Position numbers and translations under genes: made by a program
IMG/VR virus record: IMGVR_UViG_3300030202_001666
Span: 1-64,000 of that record
From: a virus
Strand: one strand, 5' to 3'
DNA: 64,000 nt
Shown: positions 1 to 8,400 of the stretch, one piece after another
How positions within the stretch are numbered: the stretch's first letter is position 1
How the letters are laid out: each line of letters starts with the position of its first letter
Notes under the pieces: model-generated
What the model was told of the DNA's origin: nothing
The model's input: the letters and a program-made list of their open reading frames with translations, nothing else
Databases searched by the model: none

Positions 1-415
1 CATCTTCATCGTAAGTTATTTGAGATGGTGTAACACCAGATTCTTTTTCATCGTATTGGACATCCTCCGTTATGGTTGCAACACCTTCTTGTGGTGTTAT
101 GTCTGAAGTTATTTCTTCATCATCTGTAACAGCTAAACCTCCAAGGGCAGAACCAAATAAATTACCCTCTGTTCCTACTCTTTGAGTTTCAGTTTGTACA
201 ACTTCTTCTTGCATTCCACCTGTTGGTGTTGAAGTAAATCCAACTTGCTCTTTGAATGTAGCAATATCTGGAATATCGAAATGTTCAGACATACTTTCTC
301 GGAAGCGATCAAGTTTCGCTTCGTCCTGCATGTCTACTACAAATTGTTCGAATGGAGGTAAATCGAATATGGTGGTAGCAGAATCATATAATTGTTGTAG
401 TACTTCTTCATTCAT
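1..415 (-). CDS. N-terminal part of a large protein, probably the giant ejection protein (runs off left edge)
   Basis: Read from the ATG at 413-415, this frame stays open for 138 codons to base 1 with no stop. The protein starts MNEEVLQQLY and carries FEQFVVDMQDE and HFDIPDIATFKEQVGF, followed by an acidic, Thr/Glu-rich linker. It begins two bases after the stop of the gp15-like gene, so it is the next gene of the ejection cluster. Position 1 is the first base of a codon whose other two bases would be supplied in frame by the right end of the window, where a giant frame is open to base 64000. I infer it is the N-terminus of that giant. The N-terminal pattern resembles, from memory, large polyvalent phage proteins. 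Existence of the gene is near certain; the join is inference. Confidence 0.8.
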   Translation of the reverse strand, partial: MNEEVLQQLYDSATTIFDLPPFEQFVVDMQDEAKLDRFRESMSEHFDIPDIATFKEQVGFTSTPTGGMQEEVVQTETQRVGTEGNLFGSALGGLAVTDDEEITSDITPQEGVATITEDVQYDEKESGVTPSQITYDED

Positions 416-417
416 AT

Positions 418-2616
418 TTAGTATGCTGATGGTTTACCACCTTTACGGTTAGCTAATTCTGTATTTCTTTTATTTATAATATCTTGAGCTGCTTCGGCTA
501 ACATCTGATCCAGTTTCACATATGTCAAATCAGAGTTTAATTTTATATCTGTAACTCCTGGTAAAGATAATTTTTTACCTTTGTATGTAACCACAAGATT
601 TCCTGTTTTGCCATCAACTTCTATTTTAGCATTCTTTCTAATAGATGAAGGCATATAAGCCTTAAAGACTTTATTTACTGCACCATCCATTTCTTTCTTC
701 CTTGTTCCAGTTCCACTAAAGAAATAGAATTCTAAATTGTCCGCAGTTCTACCAGTATCTGCTTGTAAAGAAGCTACTCCTGTTACGGTTGGCATTTTAT
801 CTCCTTGTGCTCTAATGATAGGATCACCAGCACCTTTAATAGTGTAAGGTGTTCTGGATGAATATGCTATTGCATCTTCACTTGAGTAAGTAGTTGGAAT
901 ACCATTTGCTTTTGCATCTGTAACTTGTTGATCTGTTACTTGAATGTTAGCACCAGCACTTCTAATTTCTGCTGGCGTTGGTTGGTAGTCAGCTAACTCT
1001 TTATCAACTTGATCTTGTGTTTTAGTACCAGCAAGAACTTCAGCTTCTAATTTCTTTTTCATTTCAGCAATCAGATTTGCTTTAGCACTTTCATTCTTAA
1101 TGTTAGTTTTTATTTCAGCATCTGACATGTTTCGTGTATTGATAGTATACTGTTTAGTTTTTTCAAACTCAGCAGTTATATCATCAAAACTCATTGGCTT
1201 ACCTTGAGAGTCTGTACCAGGGGTAACTAATTGGAATACTTCTCTTGATAAATCTTTTGTACTTCTAATCTTACCATTAGTATCTTTTCTATTAACTTGT
1301 TCTCTTCTACCACTTTGGTATTCAATAATTATTTGATCACCAATTCTTTTAATAGAATCAATCATTTCATCTGGGTTATTTTTACCAGCGTTAAGTTGTT
1401 GTATACCAGCCGCACTTGCACTTAGGTAATCACTCATATCACCTGCAATAATATCATTAACTCTTTGTAGATAACCGATACCTTCATTAACAGATTCATT
1501 TTGTGCTATGGTTGCTGAATTTGCTTGAGGGAAACTTACACCTCCAGATATCTTAGTTATCTTATCCATTTGGTTATCGAATGCAGTATCACTAAAACCA
1601 CGTACAGTCTTTTCCATAAACTCTCTATCGTTAGGAATAAACTTTGGTGGATAAGAATTAGCATCAACTTGAATCCAATACTTTAAATCTTTACCAGGAT
1701 TATTTTTCTTAAACTCTTCCTCAGATTGAGCAAAAGCAAATTGCCCATCCATTTGTGCCGCGGCATTAGATAAAACCTCATCATCATAATTAAATTTAGA
1801 CTCAAACAATTGATTTTTCATTTCATCAAATCTATCTTTGTTTCTTCTTACATCTTCAACAGAAACATTATAAACACCTTCCATTCCGTTTACTTCAGTA
1901 GTAGCCGGGAATGATGTTATCAACTGCATCATTTGATCTTTGTATGTAGCAGTCTGTTCAACTATATCTGCGTTACTTCTATCGTATTGGTATTTAGACC
2001 TATTGTTTGCGTAACTGGCAGGAAGGTAAGATTCTGGGCTATCTTTATAAGATGGCATATTTCCATTTTCATCTAACCTTACTATGTATGCAGTATTAGT
2101 ACCTGGGTCCATCCAGTTTACTGTACCATTTAAATTATTAAAGCCTTGATTTGACTCTTGAAGATATGTTTCAGATGCACTTGCACTATTGTCTTGTTGT
2201 CTTTTAACTGCATTATCAGTGTACTCTTGTGCACTCTTGGCCATTATACCAAACTGAGACATCTGATCTTTGGCTTTCTGCATTAATTGACGAAACTTTT
2301 CTGGTGGTATTCTACCATCCTTCATAAGTTTCTGTTGCATTAACAAGTTCTTTTTTAAGTTAGAAGCCATTTCTAAAACACTATCGCTAAATGTTTTATC
2401 AGCGTTTAGTTCTATTTCAGCTACCTTCGTAAATAAAGCATTAGACTCTTCGTCTAATTTTTTCTTTTTATTAGCTTTTTCTTCTTCAATTCCATCAAAA
2501 GTTTTTTGTAAATCTTTACCAATTTGCCCCCATTGAATACGGGATGCACTATCACGTGGTTGGTAAATAGAATACAAATCTGGATTGACTGTATTTAATG
2601 TAGGTTTTTCTGCCAT
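418..2616 (-). CDS. Probable internal virion (ejection) protein, T7 gp15-like by position and size
   Basis: Soluble 732-residue protein rich in Gln, Asn, Lys and Ser, with helical, coiled-coil-prone stretches at roughly residues 35-145 and 500-570 and no signal peptide or membrane segment. No catalytic motif is recognised. Its place in the order (GNAT-like 136 aa, hydrophobic-start 204 aa, this, then a giant) and its length match T7 gp13, gp14, gp15 and gp16 (known lengths about 138, 196, 747 and 1318). In T7, gp15 forms the periplasmic tunnel of the DNA ejectosome. The role here is inferred from order and length, not from sequence identity. It lies 11 bases after the 204-aa gene and 2 bases before the next start. 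Confidence 0.8.
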   Translation of the reverse strand: MAEKPTLNTVNPDLYSIYQPRDSASRIQWGQIGKDLQKTFDGIEEEKANKKKKLDEESNALFTKVAEIELNADKTFSDSVLEMASNLKKNLLMQQKLMKDGRIPPEKFRQLMQKAKDQMSQFGIMAKSAQEYTDNAVKRQQDNSASASETYLQESNQGFNNLNGTVNWMDPGTNTAYIVRLDENGNMPSYKDSPESYLPASYANNRSKYQYDRSNADIVEQTATYKDQMMQLITSFPATTEVNGMEGVYNVSVEDVRRNKDRFDEMKNQLFESKFNYDDEVLSNAAAQMDGQFAFAQSEEEFKKNNPGKDLKYWIQVDANSYPPKFIPNDREFMEKTVRGFSDTAFDNQMDKITKISGGVSFPQANSATIAQNESVNEGIGYLQRVNDIIAGDMSDYLSASAAGIQQLNAGKNNPDEMIDSIKRIGDQIIIEYQSGRREQVNRKDTNGKIRSTKDLSREVFQLVTPGTDSQGKPMSFDDITAEFEKTKQYTINTRNMSDAEIKTNIKNESAKANLIAEMKKKLEAEVLAGTKTQDQVDKELADYQPTPAEIRSAGANIQVTDQQVTDAKANGIPTTYSSEDAIAYSSRTPYTIKGAGDPIIRAQGDKMPTVTGVASLQADTGRTADNLEFYFFSGTGTRKKEMDGAVNKVFKAYMPSSIRKNAKIEVDGKTGNLVVTYKGKKLSLPGVTDIKLNSDLTYVKLDQMLAEAAQDIINKRNTELANRKGGKPSAY

Positions 2617-2627
2617 GTATTTTTATT

Positions 2628-3242
2628 TTAGCTTCCTGTTCCGTATATGCTCTTGAACATTTCCATTTCATCAGCGGATAACTCACCTTTCTTAGCTTTA
2701 TATAAAGCAGATGCTTTACCAGCTTCAGATGCAAATGCTCCAACTCCTTCAAAACCAGCCTTCATTGATTCAGCTTGTGCGGTCAACATATCTTTTTCTC
2801 TCATCGCTTCGTCTTTTGCTGCACCTACATCCATACCAATAAGTTGTTGTTTTACATTTTCTTTAGCTTGGACTTTCATTTGAGCATTTTCATACAAGTC
2901 TTGTTGCATACCAAGTCTTATCTTGTTAGCATTTTCTGATGCTTCCATTCCAACTTTACCTATACCTGCCGCTAAACTTCTTGCGTCACCTTCTTGTAAT
3001 GCTTGAATTGATTGTTGTTGGTTTGCCATGTTTTGCTCGTACTGTTGTCCAAATGCTTCTAAAGGAACATTTAAACCTTCGAAGAAATTTTGTTGAGCAT
3101 CTTTTCGAGCTTGATCCATTAATCTTTTAGATTCTTGTCTTGCCTTGTCTGCGGCTTTTTTTTGTTTTGCTGCTTGGCTAAAAGACATACCCGCTTGAGC
3201 CACTCCAACACCTGCTCCTATTATTGCTGTTGCTGCTGCCAT
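2628..3242 (-). CDS. Internal virion protein, T7 gp14-like
   Basis: 204 residues. The N-terminus is a small-residue hydrophobic stretch (ATAIIGAGVGVAQAG, residues about 4-18). A Lys/Gln/Ala coiled coil of the type AAKQKKAADKARQ follows, then further helical heptads up to a more polar C-terminus. This is the usual look of gp14-like ejection proteins, which insert in the outer membrane during T7 infection. It follows the GNAT-like gene by one base and precedes the gp15-like gene. Size is close to T7 gp14 (196 aa). Function is from family resemblance and gene order. Confidence 0.75.
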   Translation of the reverse strand: MAAATAIIGAGVGVAQAGMSFSQAAKQKKAADKARQESKRLMDQARKDAQQNFFEGLNVPLEAFGQQYEQNMANQQQSIQALQEGDARSLAAGIGKVGMEASENANKIRLGMQQDLYENAQMKVQAKENVKQQLIGMDVGAAKDEAMREKDMLTAQAESMKAGFEGVGAFASEAGKASALYKAKKGELSADEMEMFKSIYGTGS

Positions 3243-3243
3243 A

Positions 3244-3654
3244 TTATAATTTTTTTATTAATTCAGTTGTATATGAAGAAGCCTCTTCATATCCTTGTTC
3301 TTTGTATACATTAATTAAAGATTTATTTTTTACCAAAGCATACATAAATTTTTTGTCCAGATTTATAGCCTTTTCTTCTAATGCTAATAATAATAAACCT
3401 ATCGCCACTTTTCTTTTATACTTATCTTTATAATCAAAATTAGATATTATCCAATCTGCCCACGCTACTCCAGAGTTAGTATTATACAAAAATCCAGCTA
3501 CTATTGGTGTTTCTTCTTCATAAACCATATAGCCTCCTGTACCATTTTCTGGTAAAAAGTTTTTGGGAGGGGGTGTCCAACGCCACGTTTTCCACCAACC
3601 ACACAAAATCTCTTCGTAATCTTGTTCTTTAAGTGGTAATAAATTTAATTTCAT
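3244..3654 (-). CDS. GNAT-fold acetyltransferase-like protein, T7 gp13-like position
   Basis: 136 residues. The pattern is that of a short GNAT protein: a mid-protein strand pair (GGYMVYEEETPIVAGFLY, residues about 41-58), then WADWIISNF, an amphipathic helix beginning KRKVAIGLLLLALEEKA (about 80-96), and a final NKSLINVYKEQGYEE segment typical of the GNAT C-terminal half. The canonical acetyl-CoA loop R/QxxGxG/A is not clear, so activity may be lost. Similar acyltransferase-like genes precede internal virion proteins in T7-like and pelagiphage genomes. A TATCTTTG box lies just upstream. Confidence 0.7.
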   Translation of the reverse strand: MKLNLLPLKEQDYEEILCGWWKTWRWTPPPKNFLPENGTGGYMVYEEETPIVAGFLYNTNSGVAWADWIISNFDYKDKYKRKVAIGLLLLALEEKAINLDKKFMYALVKNKSLINVYKEQGYEEASSYTTELIKKL

Positions 3655-3661
3655 TTACCAA

Positions 3662-3669
3662 CAAAGATA
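3662..3669 (-). promoter_or_regulatory. Candidate promoter -7 box (TATCTTTG)
   Basis: On the minus strand the sequence reads TATCTTTG, a full match to the Bacteroidota -7 consensus TAnnTTTG, in the 23-bp gap upstream of the GNAT-like gene. No clear TTG -33 element is seen at the right distance, so this could be weak or fortuitous. Confidence 0.4.
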
Positions 3670-3677
3670 ATAAATTT

Positions 3678-4505
3678 TTATGGATAACTTTTCATCACAC
3701 TACTACCCACGGAATATATCTCAACTGGATCAGTAGAATCGTTTGAAAGTTTGAATTGTAGATAGTACCCACGTGCACCATGAGATTCTGCAACAGCGTC
3801 TTTAATATACATTATAAACTGCCCAGTAGTAGGAACAGTAGTTCCAACTCCAGTGGTATCTATTGTAATACTATAAGCTCCAGGAGTATTAACTACTAAT
3901 GTTACAACCCCAGCTAATATAGGGGCAGTCGTAGTAACACCACCTGCAACAGTTGCGGCATAAACTGAATCACCTTGGCTTATTATTGAGCCAACTGGCA
4001 CATCAAATGTTATTTGAGTAGCTGCGGCAGGTTGCCCACCAGCCACTGTTCCTACACCAATACCATTAGCTGATCTTTGTGCCCAGTTAACTGTACCGTC
4101 ATTAGTACGTAAAAACGAAAACCACTCACCCTCTTTTTCTATAAAATAAGTTTCTAACATAGAAGAAGGAGAACCATCAGTTAAGTCTGTAAATAATTCT
4201 AATGCAGCCCAACGTGCTTGAGATGTATCGGCTACTGTTGTATTAGACTCATATGATAAAGTTTTGAATAATTTTATATCTTCAGTAGGTGTTGGATTTA
4301 AAGCACTGGTTATAGTAGATGCCGTGTATTGCCCATAATATGTGTTACGTAAATTATTAGTGTTATGTCTAAATACATTTCCACCACTAAAAGTATATAA
4401 ATAACTATTCATACCTTGAATATATTCTGGTATATACGAATAAAATGATGGCCAACCATTAAATGGCTCTCCTACTGAATATGTTAATGTATACGCTGTT
4501 GACAT
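3678..4505 (-). CDS. Tail protein with GWPSFYSYIPEYIQGMNSYL motif
   Basis: 275 residues, beta-rich. Residues about 17-49 carry a signature (GWPSF.SY.PEY..G.NSYLYTF.GG...RHN) that I recognise from the ends of large tail or nozzle proteins of Bacteroidota podoviruses, where it usually reads like WTSFxSFxPExxxxxNNxxYTFxxGxLWxHN. Here it is a separate gene. The middle is Thr/Val-rich beta sandwich-like sequence (VGTVAGGQPAAATQITFDVP). It follows the 316-aa tail-tip protein by 10 bases. It is probably part of the distal tail. The exact function is unknown. Confidence 0.65.
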   Translation of the reverse strand: MSTAYTLTYSVGEPFNGWPSFYSYIPEYIQGMNSYLYTFSGGNVFRHNTNNLRNTYYGQYTASTITSALNPTPTEDIKLFKTLSYESNTTVADTSQARWAALELFTDLTDGSPSSMLETYFIEKEGEWFSFLRTNDGTVNWAQRSANGIGVGTVAGGQPAAATQITFDVPVGSIISQGDSVYAATVAGGVTTTAPILAGVVTLVVNTPGAYSITIDTTGVGTTVPTTGQFIMYIKDAVAESHGARGYYLQFKLSNDSTDPVEIYSVGSSVMKSYP

Positions 4506-4515
4506 AATTAATTAT

Positions 4516-5466
4516 TTAAGGACATGTTCCTATTTGTACTATTACTCCATTTGTATCTACTTCGATAAATTGTGTTGCACTGATACTATAAAATCCTGCC
4601 CCAACTGGAGTTACTCCATTTGAATCTTGAAACACCCAATCATATAAACCTGGGTTTCCAGCAGAACCATTTACTGGAGCATTGAAAATTGGGCTACCAG
4701 TTGTAGGTAAATTACACGCACCTGTAGATGTTAATGAAACATTTGATGCGGCAAAAGCAATCAACGATGTAGGACAAACTACTGATATAGTCCACCCTGT
4801 ACTATTACAAGGTCCTTCTATAACAAATGTTACATTTTCTGGTGTTGTGTTTGGTTTTGGAACTACCATGATAGTACCCCCAGGTTGACCTGCAGTTAAA
4901 CTCACGCCACCCGCAGCTTGATTTGCATAAGGTCCTAACGTAACTGGAGTTCCTTGATTTACAAATTGATTAGTTCCTGAATCATATACAAATGATGCTC
5001 CACTGGTTGTTAAACCATTACTTCCATTAGCATTAGTTAGTTGTAGATTACAACCACCTCCAGTAGATATTGTTCCAATAACCCCTTGTAAATATCCATA
5101 GTTTGGTGAAGAGTATTCAGAAGCACTAACGCCATCGTATGTCCAAGTACATTTATCTGGAACAGACGCTGGGTTAAATGTTACTAAAGCAGCTCCAATA
5201 GAATTTCCTAAGTTCATTGTAACGGTATACTGTCCAGTTCCCCCAGAGCCACTAACACCACTACCACACGGTACTGTACATGTGTCGCATGGTAAAGCTG
5301 CTAATAACGTAGGGTTTGTAGGACCACCAATCAATTGTCTAACAATTCCACTTTGTCCATAATATCCGTTTGGTGCAGCAGTTGTTAACGCAGCGTCAGT
5401 ATATAACATACTTGCGTTAGCAAAACTAACTCCATCAAAATAATAATTTCCTAAAACTCCTGCCAT
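4516..5466 (-). CDS. Tail-tip/fibre-like protein sharing a module with the nozzle protein
   Basis: 316 residues, Gly/Thr/Asn/Cys-rich, beta-structured, with no signal peptide. The N-terminus (NYYFDGVSFANASMLYTDAA then GYY) and the C-terminus (VFQDSNGVTPVGAGFY then FIEVDTNGVIVQIGTC) are copies of one short module. The C-terminal copy closely matches the last residues of the upstream 1574-aa protein (GFYRYQNGFIEVNTQGIVTQ). Several CxxC pairs lie at about residues 60-67. It lies between the nozzle and another tail gene. Receptor attachment is plausible but unproven. Confidence 0.6.
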   Translation of the reverse strand: MAGVLGNYYFDGVSFANASMLYTDAALTTAAPNGYYGQSGIVRQLIGGPTNPTLLAALPCDTCTVPCGSGVSGSGGTGQYTVTMNLGNSIGAALVTFNPASVPDKCTWTYDGVSASEYSSPNYGYLQGVIGTISTGGGCNLQLTNANGSNGLTTSGASFVYDSGTNQFVNQGTPVTLGPYANQAAGGVSLTAGQPGGTIMVVPKPNTTPENVTFVIEGPCNSTGWTISVVCPTSLIAFAASNVSLTSTGACNLPTTGSPIFNAPVNGSAGNPGLYDWVFQDSNGVTPVGAGFYSISATQFIEVDTNGVIVQIGTCP

Positions 5467-5475
5467 ATTACAAAT

Positions 5476-8400
5476 TTAACAATTTCCTACTTGTGTTACT
5501 ATACCTTGCGTGTTTACCTCTATAAAACCATTTTGGTATCTGTAAAAACCTTGAGTTAAATAGGTAGTCGGATCGCAATCCGTTGATGAATACACTATAC
5601 TTCCAACCACTGGATACGTTGTTGTTGGGTTTGTATTCAAGAAATAATATGTGTATGATAATGGTTGTACACATGCGTCAGCACTTGTTTGTTGAACAGC
5701 ACCACTCTGATATGATGTACAAGTAAATGTACAATCACAACAAGCATCAACCGCACTACTTGCATCATAACATAATTGTTGTACTGTAGTAACTCTAAAA
5801 TCATATACTAAATATAAATACGCTTTATTGATAGGAATACTAAACGCTGGTGTCGTAGATGGTGTTATTGTTCCTCTATATATATCTTGCCCAGGGTTAG
5901 TTATTAACGAGTTACCAATTATGTTTGGAGCAGCAGAAGAAACTATTGTTTGAATATCTGCTACAGTATTAGAATAAGCTGTATTACTTGATAAATAACT
6001 TAATTTATATGGTTTTGCAGTTACATCAAAATCGTCTGAACCTATCTTAGCCGTCCCAATAAAAAAGTCTACACTATCATAAGGAAATACACCAATCGAT
6101 CTAACACCAGATTGAGAATCAAATAGACTTGCTACTTCCGAAGAAGTTCCAAATTCTACCCCTGTACTTGCAACTGGGCTTATGTGTATTGAATTATTCC
6201 ACCCATATTCTGCATGAATAAATTGCCCTGCATCTACTGAAGAATTTAAAACAACTTGTACTACGTTAATAGTTGTTTCTGTTGGACAGTTACCTACAAT
6301 TGAATAAGAAGCCGTTTGACCACTTGCAGGTGTTACAGTTATAACTGCATTTGTAGGCGTGTTTAGATTTTTATTAATCTCTAACACTCCTGTTTGATTT
6401 GTTAAAGTAACAGGTGTACTTGCAGTTCCATTCCAAATTCCAGTAACCGTGACAGTTCCTGTTGCGACAACAGTTACCGTTACAGATGCTTCTATAACAA
6501 GTCCAAAATCTATTTCAAAACTTCTTGCCGAAGTCTGCCCATTAAACTCTAAAGTAGTACCACACGGTATCGGTGGGGTTGGAAAAGGTACTGGTGTAGT
6601 ATTGGTTGATAAAACATATTCACCCATATAAGGATCAAATCCTCCTAATTTTTGTGTTGTTAGTTGAGTGATAAATGTATCTCTAAACCACGATCTCATA
6701 CCTGTTTCAGATATTACTTCTAACGAATCATTATTTCTTGAAGTACCTCTTAATTTTAATACAGCTAATCTTTTAGTGTCTGTAAAAAACATATCATAAC
6801 CGTAAGAAGCAAAACTTTCTGGATTAAAACTAATACCGTACTCTTCTATTCTGGCTATTTGCGTTCCTAATATTTCTGGTACTGATGATATAACACCACC
6901 TCCAGTTGAATCGCTTATTAAATTTTTACTTGCTAAAACGTATGTTATTCTATCTTCGTGAAGAACTAAAATATCTGTTTCTCTTGAGTGCATTTTCATA
7001 ATAGGTCCGAAAGACTGCTCACACTCTTTATAGTTTGCTAATCCTAAATTAAATTCATTAAGATTATTTACACCAGATGTACTACTAAATACACCACTAT
7101 AAGTCATATCTGCAAATCTATCTGCTTCCTTATAGTTTTGATTTGAAGCTGCTAAAGTTCTTTGACCTAACACCACTGATTTAGAAGCTAAACCATCTTT
7201 TATTTTATAGCTTTCAACACCGTTTCCAAACGTATAACAATCCATAAAATTTAATGTGGCGAATGCATTTTGCGTAGCCGTTTGGTTTATATCACCATCG
7301 GCTGTTCCAGTTTGATGAAACCCATTTGTTATATCATACATCTCTGATGCATCATAAAACAATTCTGAGTTAGCATCGGCTGGTTCAGATTCAAAAACAA
7401 TTAAATTATTTGCACGAGTTACTACTATTTCTAATCTAACAAAAGAGTCAGAGTCTTTAGCTGGCCACTGGTGTTTACATCCTTTTATACCAGAACGAAT
7501 AGATAAATATAATGGTTTAGTAGTATCAATAGTCCCCGTATAACCTGCCTGCCAAAATTGCCAACGTGGATTCCAATTAACACACGTTACACCCGCAGCA
7601 CTTGTAGCAATTGTAGAAACAAAGACAGAATCTCCAACACTTCCTTCAGTAACTACTCCAGTGTTTGGATCAATATTATCTCCAACAAACCAATCATACA
7701 TAGTAGGATAGTCAGCAGATGAAACAAATTGTTTTTCAAATACATATTTTTTACCATTACATCCACAACATCTATCCTGTCTACCATACACGGCTTTTAT
7801 ATATATTATACTCCCAGCAGGAACATCATAAACAGTATCGACTGCACCATCTGTAACAAATACCGGGTAGTTGACTTGTGGTTTACAATATGATTCACTA
7901 TCACTATTATATTCTTCTCTACCTCGTTCAACTACTGCGTCATCTGGTATAGTAATATTAAAGTTTTGAGCTTTAATAATCATGTATAAACCTGGTAATT
8001 GAAATGTTCCAGTACCTAATTCATTAGTAGTAGCTAAAAAGTCTTCTGCCTCTGCACTTACATCTAACACTTCACATGTAGTCAACGACTGTACTGCTCC
8101 ATTAACATCACGCTTTACAATTAGCGTTTGTCCTTTTGTTACTTTATTTTGATTATCACCTTCTAATCTAAAGTATATATTATTGTTACTTGGTCTTACA
8201 TAGAAAAAGTTAGAATATATAGTTTCATATCCACCCTTACTTGGCTTTAATACAAACTTATATTTTGTTGCCCATGATGGAGGTCTACTGCTTATATTAA
8301 CCTGAACTCTGTTTTGTCTTTCACTGTTTTGTGGTGGAACAAATACTGTATTATATTCTGATACTAATACGGTTGATGCTCTTGCAAATTTATCCATATA

